A stretch of DNA of 64,000 bases from assembly GCF_007860125.1 (NCBI RefSeq), contig NZ_SJPW01000008.1, positions 285,553 to 349,552 of the forward strand, given 5' to 3'. Positions 53,921 through 62,666 of the stretch are shown here, piece by piece. Under the pieces are notes generated by a model, which had not been told where the DNA came from, searched no databases, and was given only the letters and a program-made list of their open reading frames with translations. A program made the translations under genes and the position numbers. This DNA is from Rubripirellula tenax (GTDB lineage Bacteria; Planctomycetota; Planctomycetia; Pirellulales; Pirellulaceae). Position 1 is the stretch's first letter. Each line of letters starts with the position of its first letter.

Positions 53921-56463
53921 GCTTTCCGCTCCGCGGCGTTCTGGCCGATGATCATGAGGTCTACACTTTGCGTCAGTTGATGAAGAGCGTCTTGGACGTC
54001 TTGTCCCGCGTCACTTTGATCATGCCCCGATTTGGTTGCGATTTCAAGGTCTGGGATCTGGCCAAACCGGTGCCGATAGAAAGCCTCGGTCAGCACGGCC
54101 AGGGGACCACCAATCGATGGCACCTGCGGATGCTGGAGCCGTGTCGTCGCGTCGCTGGCTAATTCGGATGGCGTTTGGGATGCCACGCGACGAATTCCCG
54201 TTCGCGATAATTGCGAGAGTGTTTGGCTGTAAAACGCTATTTTCGGTTCGGCGACGTCATCTGAAGTCTGTTCTGAGCGTTCACCGCGTAGCCAGACGGG
54301 CGTAGGCATTCGGAACAGGACAACAGCCAGCAGCGTCAGCCCAACGCCCAACACCGCCGCAGGCCAAGAAAAGAGGCTTCGTCCGGCCAAAGAGCCGCCG
54401 CCGAGTTCACCGGCCCGGACACGACGAACGATGTTGCCTAGCTTCTCGACAAATTTAACGTACGAACGGTGCATCGGATTGATACCGCTGTTTCCTAGGA
54501 ACGCCTTTTCTTGCCGTGTGCCGTCCATATCGACGACGTAGTCGTCCCACATGTTTTGCGCCAGATCGAAAACCTCGCCGACTCCGCCGGCCCGCTCGTC
54601 CATCCGCCCCGTACCCGGCGTTGGATCGAGCCGCAACCAATACGCGCCGGCCTCGGGTTGTCCGTAGACGTTTCGATTGCGATCGAGTTGGTCACGATTG
54701 ATCAGCGCCTCGACCCAAGCGTGTGCATGCAATTGACGGGCGACGTAATTGTTACCGATTTCGTTGTACTCGTCGGTGTGGTAACCGACAACGATTCGCG
54801 AGGGGATGCCTTGACTGCGCAACATCATGACCAGCGCCGACGCGAAGAACTGGCAATGGCCTTTTTTGTCGATCAACACGAACTGCTCGGTCGGGTCCAT
54901 ACCCGGATAACGATCCGCATCTAGTTTTAGCGTGTAACCAAACTCGCCCGATGACGCCAAATGCGATTCCATTGCCTTTGCAATTTGATAGTCGTTTTTG
55001 CGTCGCCCAGAAACAGAGTCGGCAAGCATTTCGGCTAACCTTGCGGTCTCCGCCATGGCGTCGCGGTCAAACTTTAACAGTGCCTTGACGTAGTTTTCGT
55101 GACGGCGTTCTTCATCCGTGCGCAGACGCAACGCATCGCCATAGGACGCAATTACTTCGCTGGACAATCGCTGTTTCGATCGATTTTCGGATCGATCGAA
55201 CGCGTCGGGATTAACACGCACACTTGAAACCTGGGCAACCAAATCAGACTGGGTGCCACGACGAAACGCGTGCGTACCCCATTCATAAGAAATTCGGGGA
55301 TGGTTCCAGCTAGTCTTCGCCAAGCGGCCGATGGTCCATCGATCAGAACAATGTTCAATTTCGGGCTCGGACCGCACACGGTGATAGGGTGGAATCGCGA
55401 ACAGTGCATCGCTGCGAGATGCCTCGCTGACGATTTTGGCTTCCACCACATCGTAGAAGTTATCATCGGTGCTGCGACGAGGCACGAATTCCAGCGGCAG
55501 ATCTTTTTGGTGGTTCACCGTCGCTTCATTGAGGTTGTGCCAGACCGCAGTATCCTTTTGAGGAGCGTATCGCTCGAGCACGCGTCCCCTTAAATAGAGT
55601 CCGTCGTCAACGATGTAGGGCCCGCCGGTAGCACGATTCGTCAGCCAAACACGCAACGCTATTTGACTGCTTTGCATCATTTCGCCGATCTGTTCCAGCC
55701 GCAATTCATCGCTGAAGCCCACCAGAGCTTGGCCCGGATTGTTTCCTCGCGCGGCTTCGGTCGTTCGCGGCAGCGCGTAGAAGAAGATCGTACCGACCAG
55801 CAACACCGCCGGAGCCACCGTCATGATCGTAAACCGAGGCAAGCGAAGCGATGTCTTTGCCAACGCGCCCGACGATTGAGATGCAACAATCGAAATCACA
55901 GACGTCGAATCATCGCGACTTCGCGGGCGGTGACCGTCATCATCTTCGATGCCGATCCCCGACAGCACACCTTCCGAAGCGGAAAGCGCCGCCAACGAAG
56001 TTAGCGCCCAGGCACCGATGATGCTAATGGGAACAAGGATCAATCCAAAGTTGATCGCGTTGTTGAAAACGGCCGCGACAATCAACTGCAGCAGACAAAA
56101 GACGCCTAACTGCTCAAGGATACGCCTCGTCTTGCGCTGCATCATCAATATGCCCTGCACAAAGACCAGCAACTGAGCAACCGCTACCATTTGGTGGTTC
56201 CCCGGTGCGTCAAGGTCAACGAAGTCGCTAACGCAATACAGCGCAGCCAAACCCATCGCCGCGTAGGCAGCGATCGGCGGCAACGCAAACAGTCCCAACC
56301 AATCAACGAAAACGTAACCGAAGGCGGCAAAGAAGATGGCCAAATACGAAATCGATTCCACCGACGTGCCCGAAGTCAAAACGAGTCCGCCCAAGCATGA
56401 CAATAAAGCAAAATAGAGTTTGAGCCGAGATCCGATTCGTTGTGCGTCTGCGTTCGGGATCAT
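53917..56463 (-). CDS. TgpA-type membrane transglutaminase (DUF3488/DUF4129)
   Basis: 848 residues. The N-terminal part has about six to seven membrane helices (residues 12-270, including LYFALLSCLGGLVLT and IMTVAPAVLLVGTIFFYAL). The transglutaminase core follows at about 525-640 with catalytic C in KKGHCQFFASALVMMLRSQGIP, His in LHAHAWVEALI and Asp in RLDPTPGTG. A last helix lies near 735 (WPAAVLGVGLTLLAVVLF), followed by a cytoplasmic tail. The start at 56463 overlaps the DUF58 stop (ATGA-type). With MoxR and DUF58 it forms the widely conserved trio thought to handle envelope protein assembly or maturation. Confidence 0.92.
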   Translation of the reverse strand: MIPNADAQRIGSRLKLYFALLSCLGGLVLTSGTSVESISYLAIFFAAFGYVFVDWLGLFALPPIAAYAAMGLAALYCVSDFVDLDAPGNHQMVAVAQLLVFVQGILMMQRKTRRILEQLGVFCLLQLIVAAVFNNAINFGLILVPISIIGAWALTSLAALSASEGVLSGIGIEDDDGHRPRSRDDSTSVISIVASQSSGALAKTSLRLPRFTIMTVAPAVLLVGTIFFYALPRTTEAARGNNPGQALVGFSDELRLEQIGEMMQSSQIALRVWLTNRATGGPYIVDDGLYLRGRVLERYAPQKDTAVWHNLNEATVNHQKDLPLEFVPRRSTDDNFYDVVEAKIVSEASRSDALFAIPPYHRVRSEPEIEHCSDRWTIGRLAKTSWNHPRISYEWGTHAFRRGTQSDLVAQVSSVRVNPDAFDRSENRSKQRLSSEVIASYGDALRLRTDEERRHENYVKALLKFDRDAMAETARLAEMLADSVSGRRKNDYQIAKAMESHLASSGEFGYTLKLDADRYPGMDPTEQFVLIDKKGHCQFFASALVMMLRSQGIPSRIVVGYHTDEYNEIGNNYVARQLHAHAWVEALINRDQLDRNRNVYGQPEAGAYWLRLDPTPGTGRMDERAGGVGEVFDLAQNMWDDYVVDMDGTRQEKAFLGNSGINPMHRSYVKFVEKLGNIVRRVRAGELGGGSLAGRSLFSWPAAVLGVGLTLLAVVLFRMPTPVWLRGERSEQTSDDVAEPKIAFYSQTLSQLSRTGIRRVASQTPSELASDATTRLQHPQVPSIGGPLAVLTEAFYRHRFGQIPDLEIATKSGHDQSDAGQDVQDALHQLTQSVDLMIIGQNAAERKA

Positions 56464-57767
56464 GACGACGCCTCCATTTCCAAAGTCGCAGTTTCGCGAA
56501 CTTGATTTGCTTCGACCGCTGCTTGATCGGCTGGATGGTTCGCATCGACGCTTGACGATTCTTTGCGGATGGCCCAACGCTGTATTTCTCGGTCGCGCGT
56601 GTTGATCCAGCGGAACGCATTACGCCGAGTCCAGGGTGCGATCGTTTCGTTCAACAATGGGTCGGCGATTCTCGCATCCGCTAGCGACCGCGAGCTGATC
56701 ACGACCAAGTCTTGCGCGGCACCCGCAATTCGCAAGGCACGATTCGCGGCTTCTCGTAGGTCGGGTTGTCGCGTCGCTTGGACATCGGCCAACAGTTCCA
56801 ACATCTTACGTTTCCCCACAACGGACCCGGCGCCGATGATTGCTTCGGATGTTTTCGATGCGATCGCAAGGACGACACGGTTGGACGGTGTACCGACCAA
56901 ATGAATCATAAGCGTTGCCGCAAAGCTGATCGCGAACTCGAAAGCGTCGGTTTCGGAATCAGGTGACGCGAGCGGAAGCCGTTCGTCAGTGCTTGATCGG
57001 AAGGCGTCCAGCATGATGCAAGTGTCGAAGCGGCGTTGTTGTTCAAACTGACGCACGGCGGGTTCGTTCATCCGCGCCGTCGTCCGCCAATGGATCCACT
57101 TGGGACTATCGCCCGTTTGCCATTCTCGCAGACCAAAAAAATCACCCTCGCTGGGGCCGCTCCGACGACCGGTCGTCGACATGCCGCCCGATTTGCTGAT
57201 CAGCAGCCGCCGCCAATCCGTTCGCAAGGTGAGTATCTCTGGGAAGACATGGAACTCTTCACGATCGTCAACAATTTGCTGCGAACAAAACAGCGAAAAA
57301 GGAAAAGTGGTCATCAGCGTGATAGGACCAACGCGATATCGACCCCGGCGTGAAATCAGCAAGTCACAGTGCGGCCCCACGGTCTGTTTGGCCGAGATAA
57401 CGGGGGCGGCACAAATCGCTACGGCAACCGACGAATGATCGACCGATTCCACTCGATCTTCCACCCGCATCATCCAAACCGGCATCAAACGACTGTGATT
57501 GCGAAGCATGTAACGGACGCGAAACGGTTTGCCAACAAACGCTTCTTCCGGTGATCGCCTGGTAACCGAGACGGCCTCGACGGATCGCTTGGACCATCGC
57601 CACTGCATGATCAGGGTGCCGACCAACAGCCCCGCTAAGACCAACAAGAGATTGAATCCCCGCAGTGCGCCGCCGAGCATCGCGAAGGAACCGACGAACA
57701 GGAAATGGAATCCCAAACGAGTCAGTCTGTGTTTACGGCGGGGCTCGATGCTGCGATGCGTTTTCAC
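56460..57767 (-). CDS. DUF58 domain protein
   Basis: 435 residues. Two N-terminal helices (about 15-55, FHFLFVGSFAMLGGALRGFNLLLVLAGLLVGTLIM) are followed by a beta region and the DUF58 core, with GDSPKWIHWRTTARMNEPAVRQFE and a vWA-like strand CIMLDAF with the metal-site-like D. The family is a membrane-bound vWA-like partner of MoxR ATPases. It is encoded 58 bases after MoxR and overlaps the TgpA gene by 4 bases. Confidence 0.92.
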   Translation of the reverse strand: MKTHRSIEPRRKHRLTRLGFHFLFVGSFAMLGGALRGFNLLLVLAGLLVGTLIMQWRWSKRSVEAVSVTRRSPEEAFVGKPFRVRYMLRNHSRLMPVWMMRVEDRVESVDHSSVAVAICAAPVISAKQTVGPHCDLLISRRGRYRVGPITLMTTFPFSLFCSQQIVDDREEFHVFPEILTLRTDWRRLLISKSGGMSTTGRRSGPSEGDFFGLREWQTGDSPKWIHWRTTARMNEPAVRQFEQQRRFDTCIMLDAFRSSTDERLPLASPDSETDAFEFAISFAATLMIHLVGTPSNRVVLAIASKTSEAIIGAGSVVGKRKMLELLADVQATRQPDLREAANRALRIAGAAQDLVVISSRSLADARIADPLLNETIAPWTRRNAFRWINTRDREIQRWAIRKESSSVDANHPADQAAVEANQVRETATLEMEASS

Positions 57768-57825
57768 GTGATGCGATTCCTAGTGACGGACATTCCGCTG
57801 CGTCAGATCCTCGATTGCCGCCGTC

Positions 57826-58767
57826 TCACATCGGAACGGGCACTTGCTGAAGCAGGTCGGCAAGTTGGGTTTCCACTGCCTGGCGGCTAGCGCCCTGAAA
57901 AACGCCTTCGGGAAGAACGCGGTGAGACAGCGACGGAACGGCTAATGCTTTGACATCATCGGGCGTAACGTAGTCTCGTTGTTCGGTGACGGCACGCGCC
58001 TGACATCCGCGGTAAAAGCTGAGTGCACCACGCGTCGACACGCCAACTTGGAATCCGTCGTGATCGCGCGTCGCTTCGACGATGTCCAACAAGTAATCGA
58101 CTAACGACTCGTCGAACCGTACATTGCGGACTTCGTTCTGAGCACGCGCGATCCCATCGACTCCCACCACAGAGTCGAGTGTATCAACGGGCTCGCCCAT
58201 GCGGTGCGTCAACATCACTTGCTGCTCGACCGATCGCGCCGGATACCCGATCGATGTTCGCAACAGGAACCGGTCGAGTTGACTCTCGGGCAACGAATAG
58301 GTTCCTTCGAACTCGAAGGGGTTTTGCGTTGCAACAACGATGAACGGCTTTGGCAGCGGGTGAGTTTTCCCGTCGATGGAAACTTGTCCCTCGCTCATCG
58401 CTTCCAACAGCGCAGATTGGGTGCGAGGGGGAGCACGATTGATCTCATCGGCCAAAATCACGTTCGCAAAGATCGGTCCCGGGCTGAACTCGAACTCGCG
58501 TGTATCGGATCGATAGATCATGCTGCCAGTGATATCGCTGGGCAGAAGATCCGGCGTGAATTGAAGCCGCGAAAAACTGCCTTGGATACTATGGGCCAGC
58601 GCCTTCGCGGCCAGGGTCTTGCCCACGCCGGGGACGTCTTCTAGCAAAACGTGTTCGCCCGCCAGCATCGCGATGACCAACATTTGAACGACGTCGGGTT
58701 TCCCCAGCACGACGCGTTCGATGTTTTGACGTAGCAAACCAGAAATCTCGAACGCTTCCTGCAACAT
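57826..58767 (-). CDS. MoxR-family AAA ATPase
   Basis: 313 residues. The Walker A lies in EDVPGVGKT, the Walker B in ILADEINRAP, sensor 1 in VVATQNPFE and the arginine-finger region in LPESQLDRFL. The C-terminal lid includes VSTRGALSFYRGCQARA. MoxR proteins are chaperone-like ATPases that act with vWA-domain partners to mature protein complexes. It heads the run MoxR, DUF58, TgpA-type transglutaminase, cytidylate kinase on the - strand. The start codon at 58767 is an ATG with weak ribosome site. Confidence 0.95.
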   Translation of the reverse strand: MLQEAFEISGLLRQNIERVVLGKPDVVQMLVIAMLAGEHVLLEDVPGVGKTLAAKALAHSIQGSFSRLQFTPDLLPSDITGSMIYRSDTREFEFSPGPIFANVILADEINRAPPRTQSALLEAMSEGQVSIDGKTHPLPKPFIVVATQNPFEFEGTYSLPESQLDRFLLRTSIGYPARSVEQQVMLTHRMGEPVDTLDSVVGVDGIARAQNEVRNVRFDESLVDYLLDIVEATRDHDGFQVGVSTRGALSFYRGCQARAVTEQRDYVTPDDVKALAVPSLSHRVLPEGVFQGASRQAVETQLADLLQQVPVPM

Positions 58768-59017
58768 TGGCGGTAGGCTCTGAGTCGGGGGTGATTAGGT
58801 TTTCGAAGGCTTCTGAAAGTCGGTGTCGAATCTTTCCCGCAAAAATGAAGCATCAAAACAAGGCTTCATCTTATCGGGCATTGGCCCGTCATTCTATCGG
58901 GCACACAATTCGCAATTGGAACGCGACTTCGACGAAAGTGGATCGGCGGATCTGGCGCCGGAACGGGCATTTTCAGCCCTCGCCCGACAACGACTTGAAT
59001 TTAGGCTCTCGCGAACA

Positions 59018-59866
59018 ATGGAAATGCTAAACCGAAACAGACCATTGACCACCGTCATGTTGCCGCTGCTGGCCGCTGTTGCGTTTTCGATCGGGACCGA
59101 CGCATCCGCGCGGGCAGGGGCAAAAGTATATGTGGGCCAAAAGGTCGATTCCTCGATCTCGATGGATGCCGTGGATCATTCCGCTTGGACGAGTTTGTTA
59201 AAGAAATTCGTGAATCCACTCGGGCGGGTGGACTACCGTGGTTGGAAATCCAGTGCCGGCGACATCCGCTCACTTGACGCTTATCTGGCAACATTGTCGA
59301 CAGCATCATTGACGCAGAAGTCATCCAAGAACGCGACGTTGGCTTTCTGGATCAACGCTTACAACGCGGTCACCGTTCGTGGGATCCTTCGCGAGTACCC
59401 GACGACGAGTATCCGAAATCACACGGCGAAGTTGTTTGGCTACAACATTTGGAAAGATCTGTTGTTGCACGTCGGCGGATCGACAGTCTCCCTAGACGCG
59501 ATCGAACACCAGAAACTTCGGCCAATGGGCGACCCCCGGATCCACTTCGCAATCGTTTGTGCATCGATCGGTTGCCCGCGACTGTTGGACGAAGCTTACG
59601 AGGCGGATCGCCTTGATGGTCAACTTGATGAGGCGGCGCGTGGATTTTTTTCGCTTTCCATGAATTTGCGCTATGACGATCGGTCAAACGCGTTCGAGCT
59701 GTCGTCGATCATGGATTGGTTCGGGCAAGACTTTGGCGACGGAGACTCGGCGGTCCTCAAACGTATCGCTCCGTGGATTCCGAGCGGGCCGGCGAAAGAT
59801 TCAGCGACGCGAGGGACGTCGTCAATTCGATACATGAACTACGATTGGTCGCTCAACGAACAGTAG
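59018..59866 (+). CDS. Exported DUF547 protein
   Basis: 282 residues from ATG 59018 (ATG 59024 also possible), giving the signal peptide MEMLNRNRPLTTVMLPLLAAVAFS. An open frame runs upstream but lacks protein-like features. The DUF547 core is recognisable: WTSLLKKFVNP, VDYRGW, AFWINAYNAVTVRGIL, SLDAIEH, and VCASIGCPRLLDEAY with two cysteines. DUF547 is predicted to be papain-fold-like, with the Cys and the His in IEH as candidates for catalysis, but no activity is established. It stands alone; the upstream MoxR gene is divergent. Confidence 0.88.
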   Translation: MEMLNRNRPLTTVMLPLLAAVAFSIGTDASARAGAKVYVGQKVDSSISMDAVDHSAWTSLLKKFVNPLGRVDYRGWKSSAGDIRSLDAYLATLSTASLTQKSSKNATLAFWINAYNAVTVRGILREYPTTSIRNHTAKLFGYNIWKDLLLHVGGSTVSLDAIEHQKLRPMGDPRIHFAIVCASIGCPRLLDEAYEADRLDGQLDEAARGFFSLSMNLRYDDRSNAFELSSIMDWFGQDFGDGDSAVLKRIAPWIPSGPAKDSATRGTSSIRYMNYDWSLNEQ

Positions 59867-60133
59867 CCATTGAGCCAAAAGAATCTGGATCGGCAACGTT
59901 TCCCCCATCAACTCCACGTTCCAACGATTGGGGTTGTGCCGGTTGGGCCGTATTTGCGGTGATTTGTGACGGCGAACGTCACGAGTTTGCGGAAACCGTT
60001 GGATGTCGAAAAGTACGCGATTGCGAAGTCACTTTCGGCTTCGTTGATTTACAATTGCGTCAACGCGATCATTTTCGCGAAATCGATTGGAACCCGTTAC
60101 CGGCCAAGGTGATTCTTGACGCGTCGTCCGTTC

Positions 60134-61336
60134 ATGCGATCCGAGATTGCATTTTGTATTTCGATGTTTTTCGCCGTGTTCGGGTGCGTTGGTGCTTTGG
60201 CGGACGATTCGATCACCATGGTGTTGGATTCGTTTGGTGGGGCGCGAGCAACACGAGCGCATGCGTCGCCCTATCCCCGGCTTGCTGCGGAATTTGAGCC
60301 AACGCGCGCGTTGCTGTTAGGGGTCGCCGATTGGCAACCGCACCATCGTGAAATCCTGATTGAGATCGCGGACAAGACGGCGGGTCACGTCAACGTGATG
60401 GTGCTTTGCAATGACACCTGGCAAATCAAAGGCACGACCGAATGGTTGCTGGAGAGCGACGCCAAGGACAAGTCGCATGTATATTTCTGTGAAGTCCCTT
60501 TAAACACCGTTTGGCTTCGCGACTTCGGTCCGATCTTTTCGCAAACGGCGGACGGAGCGTCCGTGCTGGATTTCTACTACGAAGGTACTCGACCCAAAGA
60601 CGATTCGCTGCCAAGCATCTGGTCCAAACGCAGTGGAGCCGAGTACGTCGAAGTGCCATGGACGGTCCAAGGCGGAAACTTGATCAGCAACGGTCAGGGT
60701 CTAGCGTTGGCGACGAATCGCATTTTCGAAGACAACCACATCACGTTTCCACGTCCGTTGCCCGGTGCGAATCCTGAAATCGAGCGCCGAAAGATGGTGG
60801 TGGATCAGTTCGTCAAGTTCTGCAACCTGTCGCAATTCGTTGTGCTAGAACCGTTGACGTCGGAGTCCACCAAACACGTTGATATGTTCACGACGTTTTT
60901 GACTGCTGAAGACGTGCTGGTAGCGAGTCTTGACCCAAGCCGCGATCCGGTCAACGCTGCGATCTTGAATCGAAACGCCCAGCGGCTCGCCGAAGTGAAC
61001 GTTGGTGGTCGTCCCTTGCGCGTCCATCGCGTGCAAATTCCCGTTCGCGAGAACATGTCCTGGTCCGCGTACACGAATGTGATCATTGCCGGCGATCTAG
61101 TGCTGATGCCGATCTTCGCGACTGATCCGCCGGACATGGTGGCCGCGGCCATGGCGGCTTACCGCCTCCTGATGCCCGGGTACACCGTGGATACGGTGGA
61201 CATGACCAGCATGAAACAGCTGCAAGGTGAACTACATTGTTTGTCGTTGCATGTCCCCTCATTCGCACCGATGCCAGATCGGATCTACCCGTTCGTGAAT
61301 TCGGTGAAAGCCTATTTTCCGGATCAATCGAATTAG
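60134..61336 (+). CDS. Exported agmatine-deiminase / peptidyl-arginine-deiminase-like protein
   Basis: 400 residues from ATG 60134 (TTG 60116 possible). The signal peptide is MRSEIAFCISMFFAVFGCVGALA. The pentein fold motifs are present: TVWLRDFGP (Trp, Arg-Asp), QGGNLISNGQG, HVDMFTTF (His, Asp) and the C-terminal Cys in GELHCLSLH. Family enzymes hydrolyse the guanidinium group of agmatine or peptidyl arginine. Export rules against the usual cytoplasmic polyamine route and points to use of extracellular guanidines or modification of surface proteins. It is 267 bases after the DUF547 gene and convergent with a small membrane protein. Confidence 0.88.
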   Translation: MRSEIAFCISMFFAVFGCVGALADDSITMVLDSFGGARATRAHASPYPRLAAEFEPTRALLLGVADWQPHHREILIEIADKTAGHVNVMVLCNDTWQIKGTTEWLLESDAKDKSHVYFCEVPLNTVWLRDFGPIFSQTADGASVLDFYYEGTRPKDDSLPSIWSKRSGAEYVEVPWTVQGGNLISNGQGLALATNRIFEDNHITFPRPLPGANPEIERRKMVVDQFVKFCNLSQFVVLEPLTSESTKHVDMFTTFLTAEDVLVASLDPSRDPVNAAILNRNAQRLAEVNVGGRPLRVHRVQIPVRENMSWSAYTNVIIAGDLVLMPIFATDPPDMVAAAMAAYRLLMPGYTVDTVDMTSMKQLQGELHCLSLHVPSFAPMPDRIYPFVNSVKAYFPDQSN

Positions 61337-61369
61337 GCTGCGGATGTCGCGATACGCATCGGATCTGCG

Positions 61370-61846
61370 TTAGAGATTCGTCACGTTCACGGTATCAATT
61401 TTCGCTGGCACGCCGCGAACCTTTGTGTACCCGGATATAGCCACGATCACTGCAGCCAAAATGACCAGAACGGTCAGCCACTTCTTACGTGCATTGCGGA
61501 TTCCGGCCAGCTTTTCACTGCGTCCGACCAACGCAGCAGCAAGGAAGAAAACAAACAAGGCCAGCACCATCTTGATTCCGATCAACATGTGGTAGGTGCC
61601 GTCGCCCTTGTGCAACGGAATCGCGCGAACAAAGTTGTACAGGCCGCTGACCAAAAACAGAGTCACGCCGATATGAACAAACTTTTTCCAACGGCCAGCA
61701 ATCGCTGCAGCCAGTTTTTTGTGCGGTTCCTCGCCCAATTCACTCGCAGATGGCAACAGCACCATTAGCGTAAATAAGCTGCCACCGACCAATGCGATCG
61801 CGGTCGATACGTGAACGATGCGGGACAGAACGTCGATCCAAAACAT
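61370..61846 (-). CDS. Small four-helix membrane protein, CopD-like
   Basis: 158 residues from ATG 61846, preceded by AGGA 10 bases upstream. Four membrane helices (about 8-30, 55-75, 85-108, 122-142) with a conserved His near the first helix (IVHVSTAIALVGGSLF) and H in GDGTYHMLIG. The arrangement recalls CopD/DUF2269-like integral proteins that may bind copper or haem, but the assignment is loose. It follows the ExbB-like gene by 82 bases on the same strand. Confidence 0.7.
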   Translation of the reverse strand: MFWIDVLSRIVHVSTAIALVGGSLFTLMVLLPSASELGEEPHKKLAAAIAGRWKKFVHIGVTLFLVSGLYNFVRAIPLHKGDGTYHMLIGIKMVLALFVFFLAAALVGRSEKLAGIRNARKKWLTVLVILAAVIVAISGYTKVRGVPAKIDTVNVTNL

Positions 61847-61928
61847 GAGTTTTCCTAGTTCGTTTGAAAACGGACGACGCGTCTCGTATCGATGCGCGAT
61901 CCGATGAACGGTCGCCGTTTTCGTGAAG

Positions 61929-62666
61929 TTACGCCGTTGGGGGCGGTTGTTTGGGCGGACGGCTCGGGGCCGTCGGTTGAGCAGATGGTGGTTTCGCGGG
62001 AGCAGGATTGCCAGTCGCCGGATTGGTCGCGGGACGAGTTCGCGAGGCGGGGCGTCGCTTGATCGGTGACAATGCGAGTTGACTTTGATAGGCGACGTCG
62101 GCAATCAGCGAATCCACACGGTTACGACACACTGCGTAAACGGCAAGCGACGGAATCGCAACGACCAGACCGCCAACCGTCGTCACCAGCGCTTGATAGA
62201 TGCCCTCTGCCAAGTCGCCGGCGCCGGCGCCACCGCGAGTCGTTGCGACTTGTTGGAAAGCAAAGATCATGCCCGTCACAGTGCCGAGCAGGCCGACCAT
62301 CGGTGCGATATTGCCGATCACCGACAAGTACTCGATGCGCCGCATCAACCGCGATGCCTGACTGGCCAATGAATCTTCCACCGCTTTTTCGACCTCGTTC
62401 CAACCGAATTCGTATTCCGATAAGCCTGATAGCAACACAACGCTCAAGACGCTCGGGGCACGACGACAAGCCGCATCGGCTTCTGCGATGCGTCCGGTCA
62501 ACAAAGATTGCCGAACCGCGTCGCTAACACCTTCGGGCAGCACCTCGCTGCGTCGTAACGTCATCACTTGGTCAAACACCAAGTAGGCCGCTGCGACCGA
62601 AAGTGCAAACAAGACCAGCAGAATGATGACACCGACAACGCCACCGCTGAGCAGAATTTCAACCAT
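61929..62666 (-). CDS. MotA/TolQ/ExbB proton channel family protein
   Basis: 245 residues from ATG 62666. Three membrane helices (about 8-31, 113-140, 158-180) with the family signature LLGTVTGMIFAFQQV (127-141) and TTVGGLVVAIPSL. These proteins use the proton gradient to drive a partner, normally ExbD, TolR or MotB. The C-terminal 45 residues are an unusual Pro/Ala/Lys tail. No ExbD/TolR gene follows. The start overlaps the stop of the GTPase-like gene as TAATG, so the two are translationally coupled. Confidence 0.92.
   Translation of the reverse strand: MVEILLSGGVVGVIILLVLFALSVAAAYLVFDQVMTLRRSEVLPEGVSDAVRQSLLTGRIAEADAACRRAPSVLSVVLLSGLSEYEFGWNEVEKAVEDSLASQASRLMRRIEYLSVIGNIAPMVGLLGTVTGMIFAFQQVATTRGGAGAGDLAEGIYQALVTTVGGLVVAIPSLAVYAVCRNRVDSLIADVAYQSQLALSPIKRRPASRTRPATNPATGNPAPAKPPSAQPTAPSRPPKQPPPTA

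Noticed and set aside
59716-60297. 193-codon + strand frame between the DUF547 and deiminase genes
   Set aside because: It overlaps both genes out of frame and its sequence is Arg/Cys-rich without motif.
61354-61370. ACGCA/TGCGT repeat between convergent genes as terminator
   Set aside because: Only five pairs and no T-run on either side.
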